From contig OX419758.1 of the NCBI GenBank assembly GCA_948567375.1, forward strand, positions 44,397,001 through 44,461,000: a stretch of DNA of 64,000 nucleotides, written 5' to 3'. The translations under genes were made by a program, and so were the position numbers. A model generated the notes under the pieces. The model was not told the origin of the DNA and did no database searches. It was given only the letters and a program-made list of their open reading frames with translations. The DNA is from Lunularia cruciata (Eukaryota; Streptophyta; Marchantiopsida; Lunulariales; Lunulariaceae). Position 1 is the stretch's first letter; each line of letters starts with the position of its first letter. Below, piece by piece: positions 31,024 to 42,151 of this stretch.

Positions 31024-32950
31024 GGACATACTTTACCAGTGGCTTTAGGTTAGGGGGTTGTAGGCACTGATTTCTAGTGTGGCCAGATCCTTTACAATTT
31101 CCACAAAGTGGAACATACCCAACCTGAATCCTCGGCTCAGGGCAATTTGGAGACCAATGGCCCATAGAACTACAATTATAATAGGCATCCTATGCAACAT
31201 TTTGAGGCCTTTGTGGGCCACCCATTGGTGGTCTTTGTGGGGGAGCATTGCTGTTATATTCCCTTGGTCCATACCTTGTACCTTGATACAACGTGCTCAC
31301 ATGAGGCTTTACCTCTTGGATTTGGTACAATGCCTCTACTTCCTCACTTTGGTCCCAACCTGGAACCCAATCAATTTGTTGCACTAGAAATGCATTACAG
31401 GTGAGACACGCCATGTTGGCATGCCCTGACTTGCCACACATAGTGCACCATATATTTGGTCTGCCAAATGAAGGAGGCTTTCTTTGCTCCTTTGCCCAAT
31501 CATCTGGATCTTAAAATCCACAAACTCTTTAATCAAAGTCTCTAGCTTATTGTCTGTCTTATTTCCACTTTTTGCTAGAGGTGTTACTTGTTTCTTTTCT
31601 CCTTGCCTTTGTATTTTTCTTGGCTTTGATTCTTCTCCAGATTCCAAAGAAGAACTTGAAGACATGGAGGTTTCTTCCAAAGAAGGGGATGTACTACAAG
31701 AAGCTCTTCATTTGGGCTTCTTGCCTTTCTTCTCCCTATTTCTTTGGTTTCCGAAAGAATGAGAGTGATCTGCCTCATATCGAGCAACATGTTTGAGGAC
31801 TTTGTCCAAGGAAGTTACATTCCTCTCCTTGGCAAAGATATAAATCTCCAATGACAATCCTCCAAGGAACCTAGTGATGGCTTGGGCATCAAAGTAACCC
31901 ATCACACCAGATTGCTTCGGAACTCAGTTCAATAAGGCCATGAATTGCTCAGAGTAATCTCTTAACTTCTCCTTCTTCCCTCTATCCAAATCATTGAGTG
32001 CTACAAAGACACATGTGTTGTTATTGACTTCTTGAAATCATTCCACGTAGCCATTTCTCAAGTCCGCCCAATTGGTTGAGCTGAACCCCTTTTGGGTTAT
32101 ATACGTATACTAGCTCCGAGTTATCTTTTGCATTAGACTTGGGAAAATACATAGCCGATCAACAGAGTGATGCTCCTTATTGGCAAAGAGGATGACTTTC
32201 AATTCTTTGATGAATTCATTGAGATCTTCATCTTATTCCATCCTCTTGTACTTTAAGTAGGCGTTTTGGGTTATGGGTAACAAAGTTATTTTAAGGCTCT
32301 AGAAAACAGGTTGTGGTAAAGTGTGGCTTGATGGACCCAAGGTATTGGTGGGTGATTGTGCATTGAATTCAGCCCAAGGGTTCACCGAGTTCAAGATGGG
32401 GTCTTCATAGACAGATAGTTCTTTTGCTGGTATGTGAACTTCAACTTGAGTCGGAAATAGAGGTTCAATATCTTCAATTGCCTATTTGAGATCCCTTCAA
32501 ACAAGTCAAGGAATTGTATGAAGAAGATATTGAGACTCTTCTTCTGTCAAAATTTGTGTTTTCTTTTCATGAATGAAATGAAACCCACTCTCTTGATAGC
32601 TTTTGAGGAAGTTGGTGTATTGGGTTGTAGCAAAAATGTTTGTTTTCTTGCGTATTTCTTCTTCTTGGGATTTGGAGATCCAAATTAGCCTTGCCACCTG
32701 ATCTCTTGTTTCTTTAACTCAAGGTCTTTCAAGGCTTCTTGAACTTTGTGAAGAAGTTGCAAATCCAATGCCTCCTTCTTAACTTTGTCAAAGGTGATAT
32801 GTTGCTTTTGGTGTTCTTCTTCTTTATGGTGAAACATTTTTTTATGAGCTCTCTCTTCTCATTGTTCTCTTGATGCCAACATTCATATTGGTTGAACACC
32901 TTGTTTTTTTTCAAATTTGGCTTTGTATTCTTCTACTTCTTAGATTTCTA
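31024..32950 (-). pseudogene. Second family B gag copy
   Basis: Minus-strand gag aligned with 12880-14830. Three knuckles are well preserved: CTMCGKSGHANMAC near 31440, then a finger ending GHWSPNC near 31150, and CGNCKGSGHTRNQC near 31095. Between fingers 1 and 2 the linker reads FLVQQIDWVPGWDQSEEVEA, conserved with the first copy (same phrase near 13220). The gag core near 32050-32160 is shifted. A2 cuts it off before protease. The N-terminal part (32697-32506 and up to 32914) is rich in Lys and Glu, with FIHEKKTQILTEEESQYLL matching the first copy. Confidence 0.75.
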
Positions 32951-32968
32951 TCCTTGGCAGTGGTGCTA
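32951..32968 (-). promoter_or_regulatory. Decayed tRNA-Asp primer-binding site
   Basis: The minus strand reads TAGCACCACTGCCAAGGA at the same distance from the LTR end as in the first B element. Against the tRNA-Asp complement, five of six differences are G to A, the signature of cytosine deamination on the other strand. Confidence 0.75.
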
Positions 32969-32975
32969 AAAATCA

Positions 32976-33924
32976 TGTGACAACCCAACAAGTATAACTT
33001 TTGCAGTAATCAATAAGTAAAAGTTCATTCCCATAGAGATACAAGTCAGAAATGGTCAAATACAAAGTAAAAAAATCACAATGTAGTTCTTCTTGATTAA
33101 ATCTTTAGTCTCTTAGGTAGAAACCACACCCATAAGAGAGTAACAAGTACAAATTTGCAATCTTGTCACAAATTAACACTCCTTAATCACAATGCCGTCA
33201 AAATCTGGCCAACAAATCTTGATTGTGATGATTTAGATTTTTCTAAAGACTATTACTTCACTACAAAATGACTTTGTCTTAGATTGTGGTCCACCCTTCC
33301 ATTGAAGGAACAACTTCCTTGATCAAAATTGCTTTGCATCAATCGTTTGCTACACTCACAATTGTAGAATACTACCAACACTACAATTCATGTCAGATCT
33401 ACCAAGGCATTGCTTTGATTGCACTTTACTTAGGATCAAACACATTGAAAGAAGATATGTGTTGTGAAATCTAACATCCAACAAGCACACTAACTTGCAC
33501 TTCAAAATTCTCCCAACACTCACAAACACAAACACAAGATTGATACTTGGAATTAAGCTCAAGTGATGAGCAGTAAGAACCAGCACTTTGCTTTATCTAT
33601 CGTCAAAATTGCAAATATTGAACAACATTAGACTGAAAATGCCTCCTTTAAATAGGTAGAATTAATAGTTACTAACACCTATACTATTCTACAACAACTT
33701 TACCAACCTATAGATCCAAAATGACAATGCACCTCTTCATATATGCGTCTTCATATCTCAAATTTGTTACTATTCCAATTTGATGTCTACTTTGACTTTG
33801 GCATCCAAACCTAATGTTCCTTCAATGATTTGCCCGTCTTTGGTTCTCTCTAGTTCTACTCCTAAATCCTCTATTTCTACTATGTCTTCACTACAAACTA
33901 AAATTGCACTCCTAGCTACTCTAT
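32976..33924 (-). repeat. Family B LTR, 3' part only
   Basis: On the minus strand it ends GGGTTGTCACA at 32976, next to the PBS. It covers R/U5, the TATA-like region near 33655 and the last part of the U3 gene, then stops at 33924. There a plus-strand B2 LTR begins, inserted with TCTAT at 33920-33924 as a possible target site. Confidence 0.8.
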
Positions 33925-34082
33925 TGTGGTACCCACATTTTTCATTTTGGTTATGTTTTGAAGAAGACGTGTACAGACAAAGTCATATTGAACTCAAATG
34001 GCATTGAAAGAAGGAGAATTGTGTCTTTGGGTTGCAACCCAAAGTAAAGTTACTTTGTCTCAGAACCAAAGTACTTGGATTT
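33925..34082 (+). repeat. Family B2 LTR, first 158 bp
   Basis: Starts TGTGGTACCCACATTTTTCA and matches 25385-25545 and 53382-53520 (GTCTTTGGGTTGCAACCCAA block). It stops at 34082, where A3 begins. GATTT (34078-34082) would be the target site of A3, but the other end of A3 is not preserved. Confidence 0.8.
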
Positions 34083-34731
34083 GTAACACCCATTTGTGCA
34101 TGTATGTGGTATTGTGATATTTAGCTAAGTGTTACAGGTACTTGAGAGATATTATTAATATAGAGATAAAGGATGGTTCTACATTAGTCATGATTAGCTA
34201 AAGTTAGTCATAGTTAAGATAGAAGGGACCTTACTTTAGAGGAAGTGGAAAAGATGAGCACCACTATTTTGGATTCTAATATGTTGACTTGGTATTATTC
34301 CTAGGTGTTTGGCTTTGAGGAAAGTGTGGTACACACATTTGTTGTTTTTTGTGTTTATTAGCATTTGAGGGAAGAAGTAAACATGGAAAGCCAAATTACA
34401 AAAGAAGGAATGGACGGAAGTGACTTTGGAGGAAATCCAAAGAAGGCGAGATTGGATCCGATGCTAGAAGTACTCAGAAGAGAGGTACAACGGAAGATGT
34501 CCAAAGAGCATCATCTTCAGTTTGGAAAGCACAAGCAATATGAAGACCATCTAACAACCTTGGTACGTGGCAAGAAAGTACACTACAAGAAATGGCGGAG
34601 GCAGAAGAAGCATGTCTTGATAGTGACAGGACATGCAACACGCAAAGAGGAGAGGTCGACTTTGAAATTGACTAAAGAATGATTGCAATTTGGGTAATAT
34701 AAAATTGTAATTGCGCAAGAACAAGTTGAAT

Positions 34732-37369
34732 ATGCCAAGTGAATTTCCAATTCCTTGGAGCAGTTGTCCTACAATAATTCATGTCAGGAAGCCAATTGAC
34801 AGTGGAATTTTCCAAAATCCAAAAGGGGTTAGAGTGTCTCGTCCAGGAGAAGGCATAGTCTTTCAGTGCTGAAGAACAAGAGAGCAGATCATGGCAAAGA
34901 AGGTCACAAGTGCTCTAGTGGTGCAAAGTTTTGCAATTCATAGGTTAGATATTGTTGTCAGAATCAAAGTCTTGAATAGACTTTGTATTACATTTTTAGC
35001 ATGGAACTTGAATTTAAATTTCCCATGAGTGATGACATAGATAGCTGCCAATAATTGTGAGGAGTGCCCCGAAGTCGAAGGGAAGAGAGGGAATCCGGCT
35101 CGATGGACTGAATCAGATTGGAGGTTAGTGTTGGGGAAGGAAGCAAGAGAACCAACGGGGATCACCTTCTATCGGAAGTGTGATGCTGCAAAAGAAACTA
35201 CGAAGATCCAAAATTCGTTCTTTGCTCCGAGAACAACAAATGGTTCCAAGGTGGAATCCTATTGGGACTCAATTAGACAAAGTATTGTGGGGACGATTAT
35301 GGCCATGTTCAAACCAAAATGGACAACTTACGTGAACATGCAACAAGCGGTCTTCTTCCACCAAATGTTTGCAAGGGTAAAGGTGAATTGGGCGAAGTGT
35401 TTTCACCACCAAATGAGGTAGATGGTGATCAATTGGAGGACAGGTTTGCCTCCACATTATTTTGCACCATTTGCAGCACATTTCTACTTTGGGTTGAATT
35501 TGCTTACAGTAGAGGAGAGGCATCGCATGGTGTTGCATTTTTATCCTGATTTACGACAAGAAGTGAATCAAGAAGAGCGACAATATATGTTATACCTACG
35601 AGCCAATGATGATCACTTCTTGAAGACGGGACAATGGAAGATGGAAGAAGTCACAAGTTTGAAGAAGAAGAAGCGCAATAAACCCAAAGAAGCAAAGTCG
35701 CCTCCAGGTCAAAGGAAGACTCAAAAACTGGTTTTGCAGAGTAAGAAGATGGTGAGACAAGCATCATTGGAATTAGAGTCCGAAGAGGAAACAGAGTCGC
35801 AAGGAGAGGAATCAAAAGAGGATGAATTCACTTTACAAAGTGAGGAGCCTGGAAGTGAGAGTGAGGGGGAACCTCAGGTTCAGCAAGCAGTTGGAGTCAG
35901 TGAAGCGTGTCATGCGATGATTGACAGAGTACTTGGAACAATAAATCATTGCGTAGCCCTGGTGGTGGACGAGAAGAGGCTTGAGAAATGGAAGGAGTAC
36001 CCTGTGGGGCCAAGTTCAATTGGTAAAGACAAAGAGAGCTCAGAAGAAGTGTCTTTGAAGATACAAAGATCACGACTTTGGTAGAAGGAGCCAATGGAAG
36101 AGCCAAAGTATGAAGACGGGGATGAAGACGAAGAGAACTTTGGTAAGATACAGTATCTAACTAAGGTTGTCACCCCATTGCTGGAACTATTGAAGGAGCA
36201 TTAGAGGGTAATTCCCCAATATCGTAGAAAGGTAACAAATGAGTTGCAAGTGGTGAAGTATCTGTTGAGTAAAGTAAAGGGGTTGCAGGAGCGGGAAGTC
36301 CAAAGAAATGAAGAAATTGAAGAACTTTGGATGGATGAAGCCTTGAGGATGAAGACTTTTGAGATGTTGCAAGAGAGTTGTGAGTCAAGAGGAGAAGAAT
36401 TGCAGGAGCAAGCTGAGGAATTGAAGGAGCAGGCAATGTTGCTGAGCAAAATGACAGAGGAAGTCAGTGATGTGTGCATTGAGAATATTCATTTGAAGGC
36501 GATGGCAGCAATAATGGAGCATGAGTTGGACAGCTTTAAGAAGAGTGCAGTTGGGAAGGATCAAGCATGGCAGAGGGAGTTAGCAGTCAAGCATGAAGAA
36601 GAAGAAAGATTGCACAAGCTAGAGGGAGTTAGCAGTCAAGCATGAAGAAGAAGAAAGATTGTACGAGCTAGTATGAAGTGCTGAGCTACAAAGTTCACAG
36701 TATGAGAAAAAGATGCTTGCTGCTGGGTACGAAGACGAGTTGAAGATGTACCGTGAAGAGCTGAAGGCAGAGCGATTGCGAGGGTATGAGTCAGAATTGA
36801 TAAGAGACATGGTAGGAAAATTGAGAGCTATGGTGTGCACTGAGGCTAAAGGGAGATTGGAAGAAGCACGAGTATATGAGCTAAAGTTGCTTGTAAAGGA
36901 AACTTGGAAGAGAAGAGCTAAAGATGTAGATATGAATACTTTGCTGATCCAATGGAGAGAGTAGATTGGAAGATGTTAGAAGTAAGGGACAATGTCAATC
37001 TCAGCTTAGATTTAGTCAATTCAGAGTTAGAGAAAATTAGGAGTAGTGTGACATAAGAGAGGAAGTGTGATGTTGCAGAAGTCAAAATATAGGTGTCATC
37101 AGACTTGTTATTTGACACATTAGAGAAGAGTGGGTCAAGAAGTAAGAATACAGGTGTCATCGGACTTGTTATTTGACACATTAGAGAAGAGTGGATCAAG
37201 AGCTAAAGAGTTAGATAAGTCACTCCTTAGTGCAATTGTAGTTCCTAGTGTAGAAGTAGTAGAAAGAGTGAAGGAATTAGTAGTTGTAGATATACCCAAA
37301 GAAGGAGAAGTGATAGGAAGATCATCAGGTTTGAAAGCCAATGATGAGGTAAACATTGGATCAGGGTAG
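34732..37369 (+). pseudogene. U3 gene copy in the 34325 LTR
   Basis: Starts MPSEFPIPWSSCP and ends EVNIGSG. A 220-codon open block (35422-36084) covers the end of the conserved domain (PPHYFAPFAAHFYFGLNLLT) and the acidic linker (EEETESQGEESKEDEF). The coiled coil follows (36244-36645 and 36713-36964). The tandem duplication at 36577-36675 repeats the RELAVKHEEEERLHKL block and shifts the frame. The conserved TESDWRLVLGKEAREPTGI block is at 35110-35160. Several stops make it nonfunctional. Unknown function, as for the other copies. Confidence 0.65.
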
Positions 37370-37488
37370 AAACAATTTTGAGATAGGAAAAGGCAAATAT
37401 GAAGAGATGGATTGTCAGTTTGGATCTGCAGGTAGGAAGAGATGTTAGGAAGCAATGCATCAATAGGAAGAACTGCCGTTTGCTTCAG

Positions 37489-37496
37489 TATTTAAG
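37489..37496 (+). promoter_or_regulatory. TATA-like box of family B LTR
   Basis: TATTTAAG, 674 bp before the LTR end, at the same relative place as in the other B LTRs and downstream of the U3 gene. Confidence 0.55.
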
Positions 37497-38621
37497 GGAA
37501 ACATTTGAAGTACTATGTTGTTCAGTATTCAAATTTCTGAAGATAGATAAAGCGAAGTGTTGGTTTTCAGTACTCGTCGCTTGAGCTTAATTGTCAATTC
37601 TGTGTTTGTGTTTGTGAGTGTGTGGAGAATTTTGAAGTGCAAGTTAGTGTGTCTATGGATGTTGGAGTTTACAACCTTGATCTTCATTCTGTGTGTTTGA
37701 TTTGAGTGGGGTGCATCGGAGCAATGCCTTGACAAATCTGAGAGGAATTGTAGTGTTGGTAGTATTCTGCATTTGTGAGTGCAGCACAAAGTTGATGTGA
37801 AGCAAATTTTGATCAAGGAAGTTGTGCCTTCAGTGGAGGGGTGGAACACAATTCTGAGGCAAAATCGTTCTTCACAGTGAAGTGCCATCTTTGGGAGAAT
37901 CTGAATCATCACAATCAAGAGTCGTTTGGACAGAATTTGCTATGTTGTGATTATGTGTGTGTGTATTTGTGACAAGTTGTCAAGATTGTGAGCGTGTTAC
38001 TCCCTTCGGGGTGTAGTTTCTACTTGAGAGATTAAAGACGCAACCAAGAAGAACTACATGTTACTGTTTGACTTTGTATTTGACCAATTCTAAATTGTAT
38101 CTCTACGAGAACAAAATTTACTTACCCGATTACCGCAAAAGTGATATTTGCCGGGTTGTCACAGAAAGGGTTGAGAACTCTTGGGCCTACAAGCTTTTTT
38201 GTTTTGGATTCTTCTATAGTCCAAGGATTGCCCATGTGAAGGAATCCTTGACTTAGTAGTTGGGTCAAGATAAAATCACATGCTTAGGGGAATATGCCCA
38301 TGTGAATAGATATTCCTTTCTACTTTTTGACTTTACTTGACTTTTAGCCTAGTAACTTGAGTTACTCCAATAATTAGTAACTTTGGTACGTAACTATTTC
38401 ACAAGTTTATAAACAAGGGGTGAGGAGGTACTCATCATCCTTTCATTTGCAACTATCTCTCTCTCATTGTGTTCCGTAGTGAGCAATGTCTTGAGTCTTG
38501 GAGTATTAGCCTTGGAGGAGTATGATGAAGTTGGGGTTCCTTGCCTTCTTAGTCCATGGTGTGCTATCATAATAGTCATTAGAGGTTCATCTTGAGTGAG
38601 AGATAGTCCGGCTCACACTTT

Positions 38622-38639
38622 TAATGCTGTTGCCGCGAT
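38622..38639 (+). promoter_or_regulatory. Family A primer-binding site, tRNA-Asp type
   Basis: TAATGCTGTTGCCGCGAT follows the LTR by 4 bases. It matches the tRNA-Asp complement at about 12 of 18 positions, most differences being transitions. A1 has the equivalent at 586-603. Families A and B therefore use the same primer. Confidence 0.65.
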
Positions 38640-39313
38640 CTCTCTAGAAGGCAAGATAATGTTCCGCGTTCAATTCTACATTAGGCAGAAGGAGGCTATG
38701 AGAGCTCACTTGGAGAGAACATTGGGAGAGGAGAGGGCTGAACTTATGTTAGAGAACCAAGATCCATTTATATACTCTGTAGTTCATTATGATGTCTTTG
38801 AAGTGATTTTGTACATCTTATACACATGAGAGGATTTGGAGAGATTATGTGAGGTGGATTGCAGATCTTGGGGATGAAGGTGATTTTGGGCAAAATCTCA
38901 AGTTTGAGATCTGAAATTGAAATTTCTACACATGATAGCTTGATTTATCTTTCAATTAGCACACTTGGAGTTATTGTGAGAGCTATTATGCACATTGGGC
39001 TAGAATTTTTGAAAGTTGATAGAGTAAACTACTCCCGCAACTACATGCTCTCTGGAAAATTGTACAGAGTCAGCTTTTTCTTCAATTTTTAGTGGATTGT
39101 TGTGAAACTTTCCAAGAAACTTAAGTATGTTATATCCTACATGCAAAAACCAAAATTAGAGAGGTCATTCTTTAGCATGGAGTTATGAGTTTCTGAAGTG
39201 AGGGGGTGGTTTTCAGACCAAATCTGAAATATGTGTGCTGAATAGAAAGGTGTATAGGCCAAATGGCTTAAAGAAAAGATCTGAAATTTTGCAAAGAGAG
39301 ACTTGCTAGAGTA
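38640..39313 (+). other. Family A leader (A3)
   Basis: Untranslated leader, matched in A1. A frame at 38596-38829 reads FRVQFYIRQKEAMRAHLERT, but its A1 counterpart is shifted, so coding is doubtful. The rest is AT-rich with no recognised feature. Confidence 0.5.
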
Positions 39314-39946
39314 GTGATTAAGTGTGTAAAATTTCAGAGGACTATCAAATACAAGTTGAGAGATTTAAGTGAAATTGTGAGGAAGGGTCAATTTTGTAAA
39401 GTTGAGATCTCATGCATGAGGAGTTTGAGAGCAACAAAAAGCATGTTTGAGTGTTTAGATTCATCTTGGGAAAATAAAGGGTCATCAGGAGTGGAAGTTG
39501 AGACTATGCAAGGTTCCCAAAGGGTTTGAGGTGATTGTAGGGTGGATCTGAGGAAAAGAGAGTTTACAGTAGAATTTGAAGAGAGTGTTGAGAGAATCCA
39601 AAAACCTACGCCACTTGGAGGAAAGAGTGAGTCTAAGTGCTTTCTATGTGGAAAGAAGGGACATAAGGCAAGTTCATGTCTATTGACCTTTGAGAGCAAG
39701 AGATTGAGGGAAAGGAGAGGCTTATTTGACTTGGGTTTGCATGTTGGACCTTCTTCACCAAGATTGGGAGGAAGAAGATCTAAGACCAAGGAGTTATGTG
39801 AGGTTTGTGGAGTGGAAGGACTTCCAAAAGGACATGAGTGTAGTGGAGTAAAAGCACTTTTGGAGACTTTGGTGAAGGATCTTGGAGAGAGTCTTAGTAC
39901 AACTACAAAAATACTACCACCTTCATCAGCTAGTTCTCAAGATTAA
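39314..39946 (+). pseudogene. Extra zinc-knuckle ORF upstream of family A gag
   Basis: About 210 codons in one frame, split by a single TGA at 39527-39529. It carries a CCHC knuckle CFLCGKKGHKASSC near 39636 and a second Cys/His cluster CEVCGVEGLPKGHEC near 39797. A Ser/Thr-rich end (ESLSTTTKILPPSSASSQD) follows. It lies between the leader and the true gag, which has its own knuckle at 41041. The element would thus encode two separate nucleic-acid-binding knuckle proteins. I do not recognise the family beyond the knuckle. No second copy is in the window (A1 leaves the window before this point, and A2 lost its 5' part). Confidence 0.55.
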
Positions 39947-40198
39947 TGATGTGGATAATCTTTCAACTTATGGATAAACTATCCTTGAGAGTTAGATTAA
40001 TATCCACTCTAGGATTTGATGTTGCTATAGAAATCTTGGAGCAACCTGAACCTTTTGTGTTCCCTAGAGTGGATTATTCTCAGATGGTGTTAGTCATGTA
40101 TATACTCTTTTAGTTATAGAGTGAGAGAAAAGAAAAGAAAAAAAAAGAAAAATTAAAATTAAAATTTGAAAAGAAAAGAAAGATAGTGAGGTGTTAAG

Positions 40199-41600
40199 AT
40201 GAAGAAACTTCCGGTTTTCTTTGGCAAGGATGGAGAAGATGTGGAGGCCTTTGTGAGAGACTTCAAGAGAGCTTGCATAGGAAAAAATGAGAGGAGGAAG
40301 AATGAGTGGGCCTCATTATGACCAGATTTTTTTGAGGATGCAGCACTTACATGGTATGAGTCAGAATACCAAAAGAGAGAGAGGAGAGATGGGCAAGAAG
40401 AGTCTTAGGAGACTTTGACTTCAGCACTCATTGAAAAATTTCTTCCTGATGAGAGTTATGAGAGATTGATGAGTGAGGTTACCTTTCTCAAGCAAGGAGA
40501 TGGAGAGAAAGTGAGAGTCTATGTTGAAAGAGTGGAAAAGTTAGAATCCAGATTTCACAAAGTGTTGAGGAAGGGTGGGGATGATGTGGAGACTACTATG
40601 ATTGGCATAGGGGCCATGATCACCAGGAATTTTGTGGGAGGGTTGAGACCACAAATTAGAAGCAAGGTGAGATATGAGAAACCTTCTTCCAAGGTTGAAG
40701 CTATCAAGATCACAATTTGTATGGAGGAGAGTTTGGAAGGGGATGAGAGTGATTTGGTGGTGAAGGAGGTTGTGCATCCTCCTCAAGGCTATAAGTATGG
40801 TGGATTTTATGATATTTTGGTGGCAAGGGTTGCACCACAAGTAGTAGTTGCTCCAATTCTTGCACCTCCACCAAAGGATCCACTTCAAACCATCACAAAA
40901 CAACTTGCGGATCTCAAGATCAATGTGGTACAACTATGGGAGAAGAGAGAGGTGGATCAGAATGTAGGAAGAGGGCCTAGGAGTTATAGAAATTATCCAT
41001 ATAAAGAGGCCAACCAACCAACAATTTGAATGATAGAAATTGTTTTGGTTGTGGAGGAAGAGGCCATATCCAAAGGAATTGCCCAAATTCCACTTACCAT
41101 GGAGGAAGGGGTTATGAGGGAGCCAATAGAGGGAAAGAGTGAGGTAATGAAACCCAAGTGGCTCCTAATCCAAACAAAGGTAAGGCGCTAGCATCCATAG
41201 ATGTGGTTGAGATCAAGTATGAGAAGGGAGAGTGCTCAAACTCCAAGGGTCTTAATTTGGAGCTTTTGGCACAAGAGAAGAAGAGAGCTCGTTTTGTAGA
41301 GGATGTTCACTCTTCTCGAGGATTTACTACAAGCAAGCATACTCCTATGTCTACTAGGAGCAATCACACCTCAACACCATCAACAACAAAGACTCCAAGG
41401 AAGAAGTTGAGGATGGAGGATTTCTTGAATTCAAAGCAACAATGGAACTACAATGTGTTGGAGGATGTTGGTATTCACAAGGCTAACATCACAATGGGCC
41501 AATTGATTGCTTTGAAGCCTACCTTGAGAAAGGAGCTTAGAGATGGTTTGAGCTCTACAAGTAGAAAGAGGAAAAAGAAGGCAAAAGCTCCAGTATCAAT
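40199..41600 (+). pseudogene. Family A gag
   Basis: Starts MKKLPVFFGKDGEDVEAFVR, then FFEDAALTWYESEYQKRERR and SALIEKFLPDESYERLMSEV, the classical retrotransposon gag core. Two TAG/TGA stops interrupt one frame down to 41029. After a shift the knuckle CFGCGGRGHIQRNC appears at about 41041-41082. A Lys/Ser/Thr-rich tail up to 41600 (MEDFLNSKQQWNYNVLEDVG) leads into protease. An A-rich tract (40126-40190) precedes the start. Gag would form the particle and bind RNA. Confidence 0.8.
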
Positions 41601-41603
41601 GGG

Positions 41604-42151
41604 GTGGTGGATGCCAAGCCAGCACCATGGGAGGCTTGTGAATATGCCTCCAAAATTGATGTGAGAGTGAATGGTCACAACATCAAGGATGCACTTGTTG
41701 ATGGAGGATCAACAGTCAATGCCATGTCAGAAAGATTGATGAAGAAGTTGGGTATGATACCCTCAAGACCTTCAACATTTGTGGTGAGCATGGTAAACAA
41801 GAAACAAGTTTGACCAATAGGGGTGATAGATAAAGTGGTTGTTTCAGTTATGGGAGTTCAAAATCTCATGACTTTCCAAGTCTTGAAGGATTCAAGCTAT
41901 GACTTACTTCTTGGGAGGCCATGGTTGAGAGTAGCACGCACAACTGATCGATGTCACAAAGGGTACTTGAGGATTGGGCCATCAAACCATAGAGTCAAAG
42001 TTCTTGTGACTAACACCACCAACACTTCACATTCAAATACACCATCTTCTGATTATTGGGAATCAGATTTTGAAGAAGGAGCTTCAGGCGTGGACACAAG
42101 CATGGAAGATGAGACTTCCATGGAGAGGATGAATCTGAATCTGATTCATAT
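41604..42151 (+). pseudogene. Family A aspartic protease
   Basis: KDALVDGGSTVNAMSERLMK gives the active-site region with DGG where most retropepsins have D-S/T-G. SYDLLLGRPWLRVARTT (about 41895) is the conserved end of the fold. A frame shift near 41812 separates the halves. A variable acidic linker to RT follows. Confidence 0.75.

Larger units (their letters stand above)
34325..38163 (+). repeat. Solo LTR, family B1, TSD GAAAG
   Basis: Spans TGTGGTACACACATTTG to CCGGGTTGTCACA, 3839 bp. GAAAG stands on both sides (34320-34324 and 38164-38168), and the intact A LTR has it once. Its extra length over other copies comes from two tandem duplications: about 50 bp at 36577-36675 and about 60 bp at 37083-37200. 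It is an LTR inside an LTR. Confidence 0.95.
34083..38617 (+). repeat. Family A 5' LTR (A3), split by a B1 LTR
   Basis: The first part 34083-34324 and second part 38169-38617 give one A LTR of about 690 bp. They join as TTTGAGGAAAG-GGTTGAGAAC, as in A2 (30620-30632). The end GCCGGCTCACA is here TCCGGCTCACA at 38617, followed by the PBS. Confidence 0.9.

Noticed and set aside
38596-38829. Family A leader ORF
   Set aside because: It begins in the LTR and its counterpart in A1 (430-570, minus) is frameshifted. Conservation is at the DNA level only.
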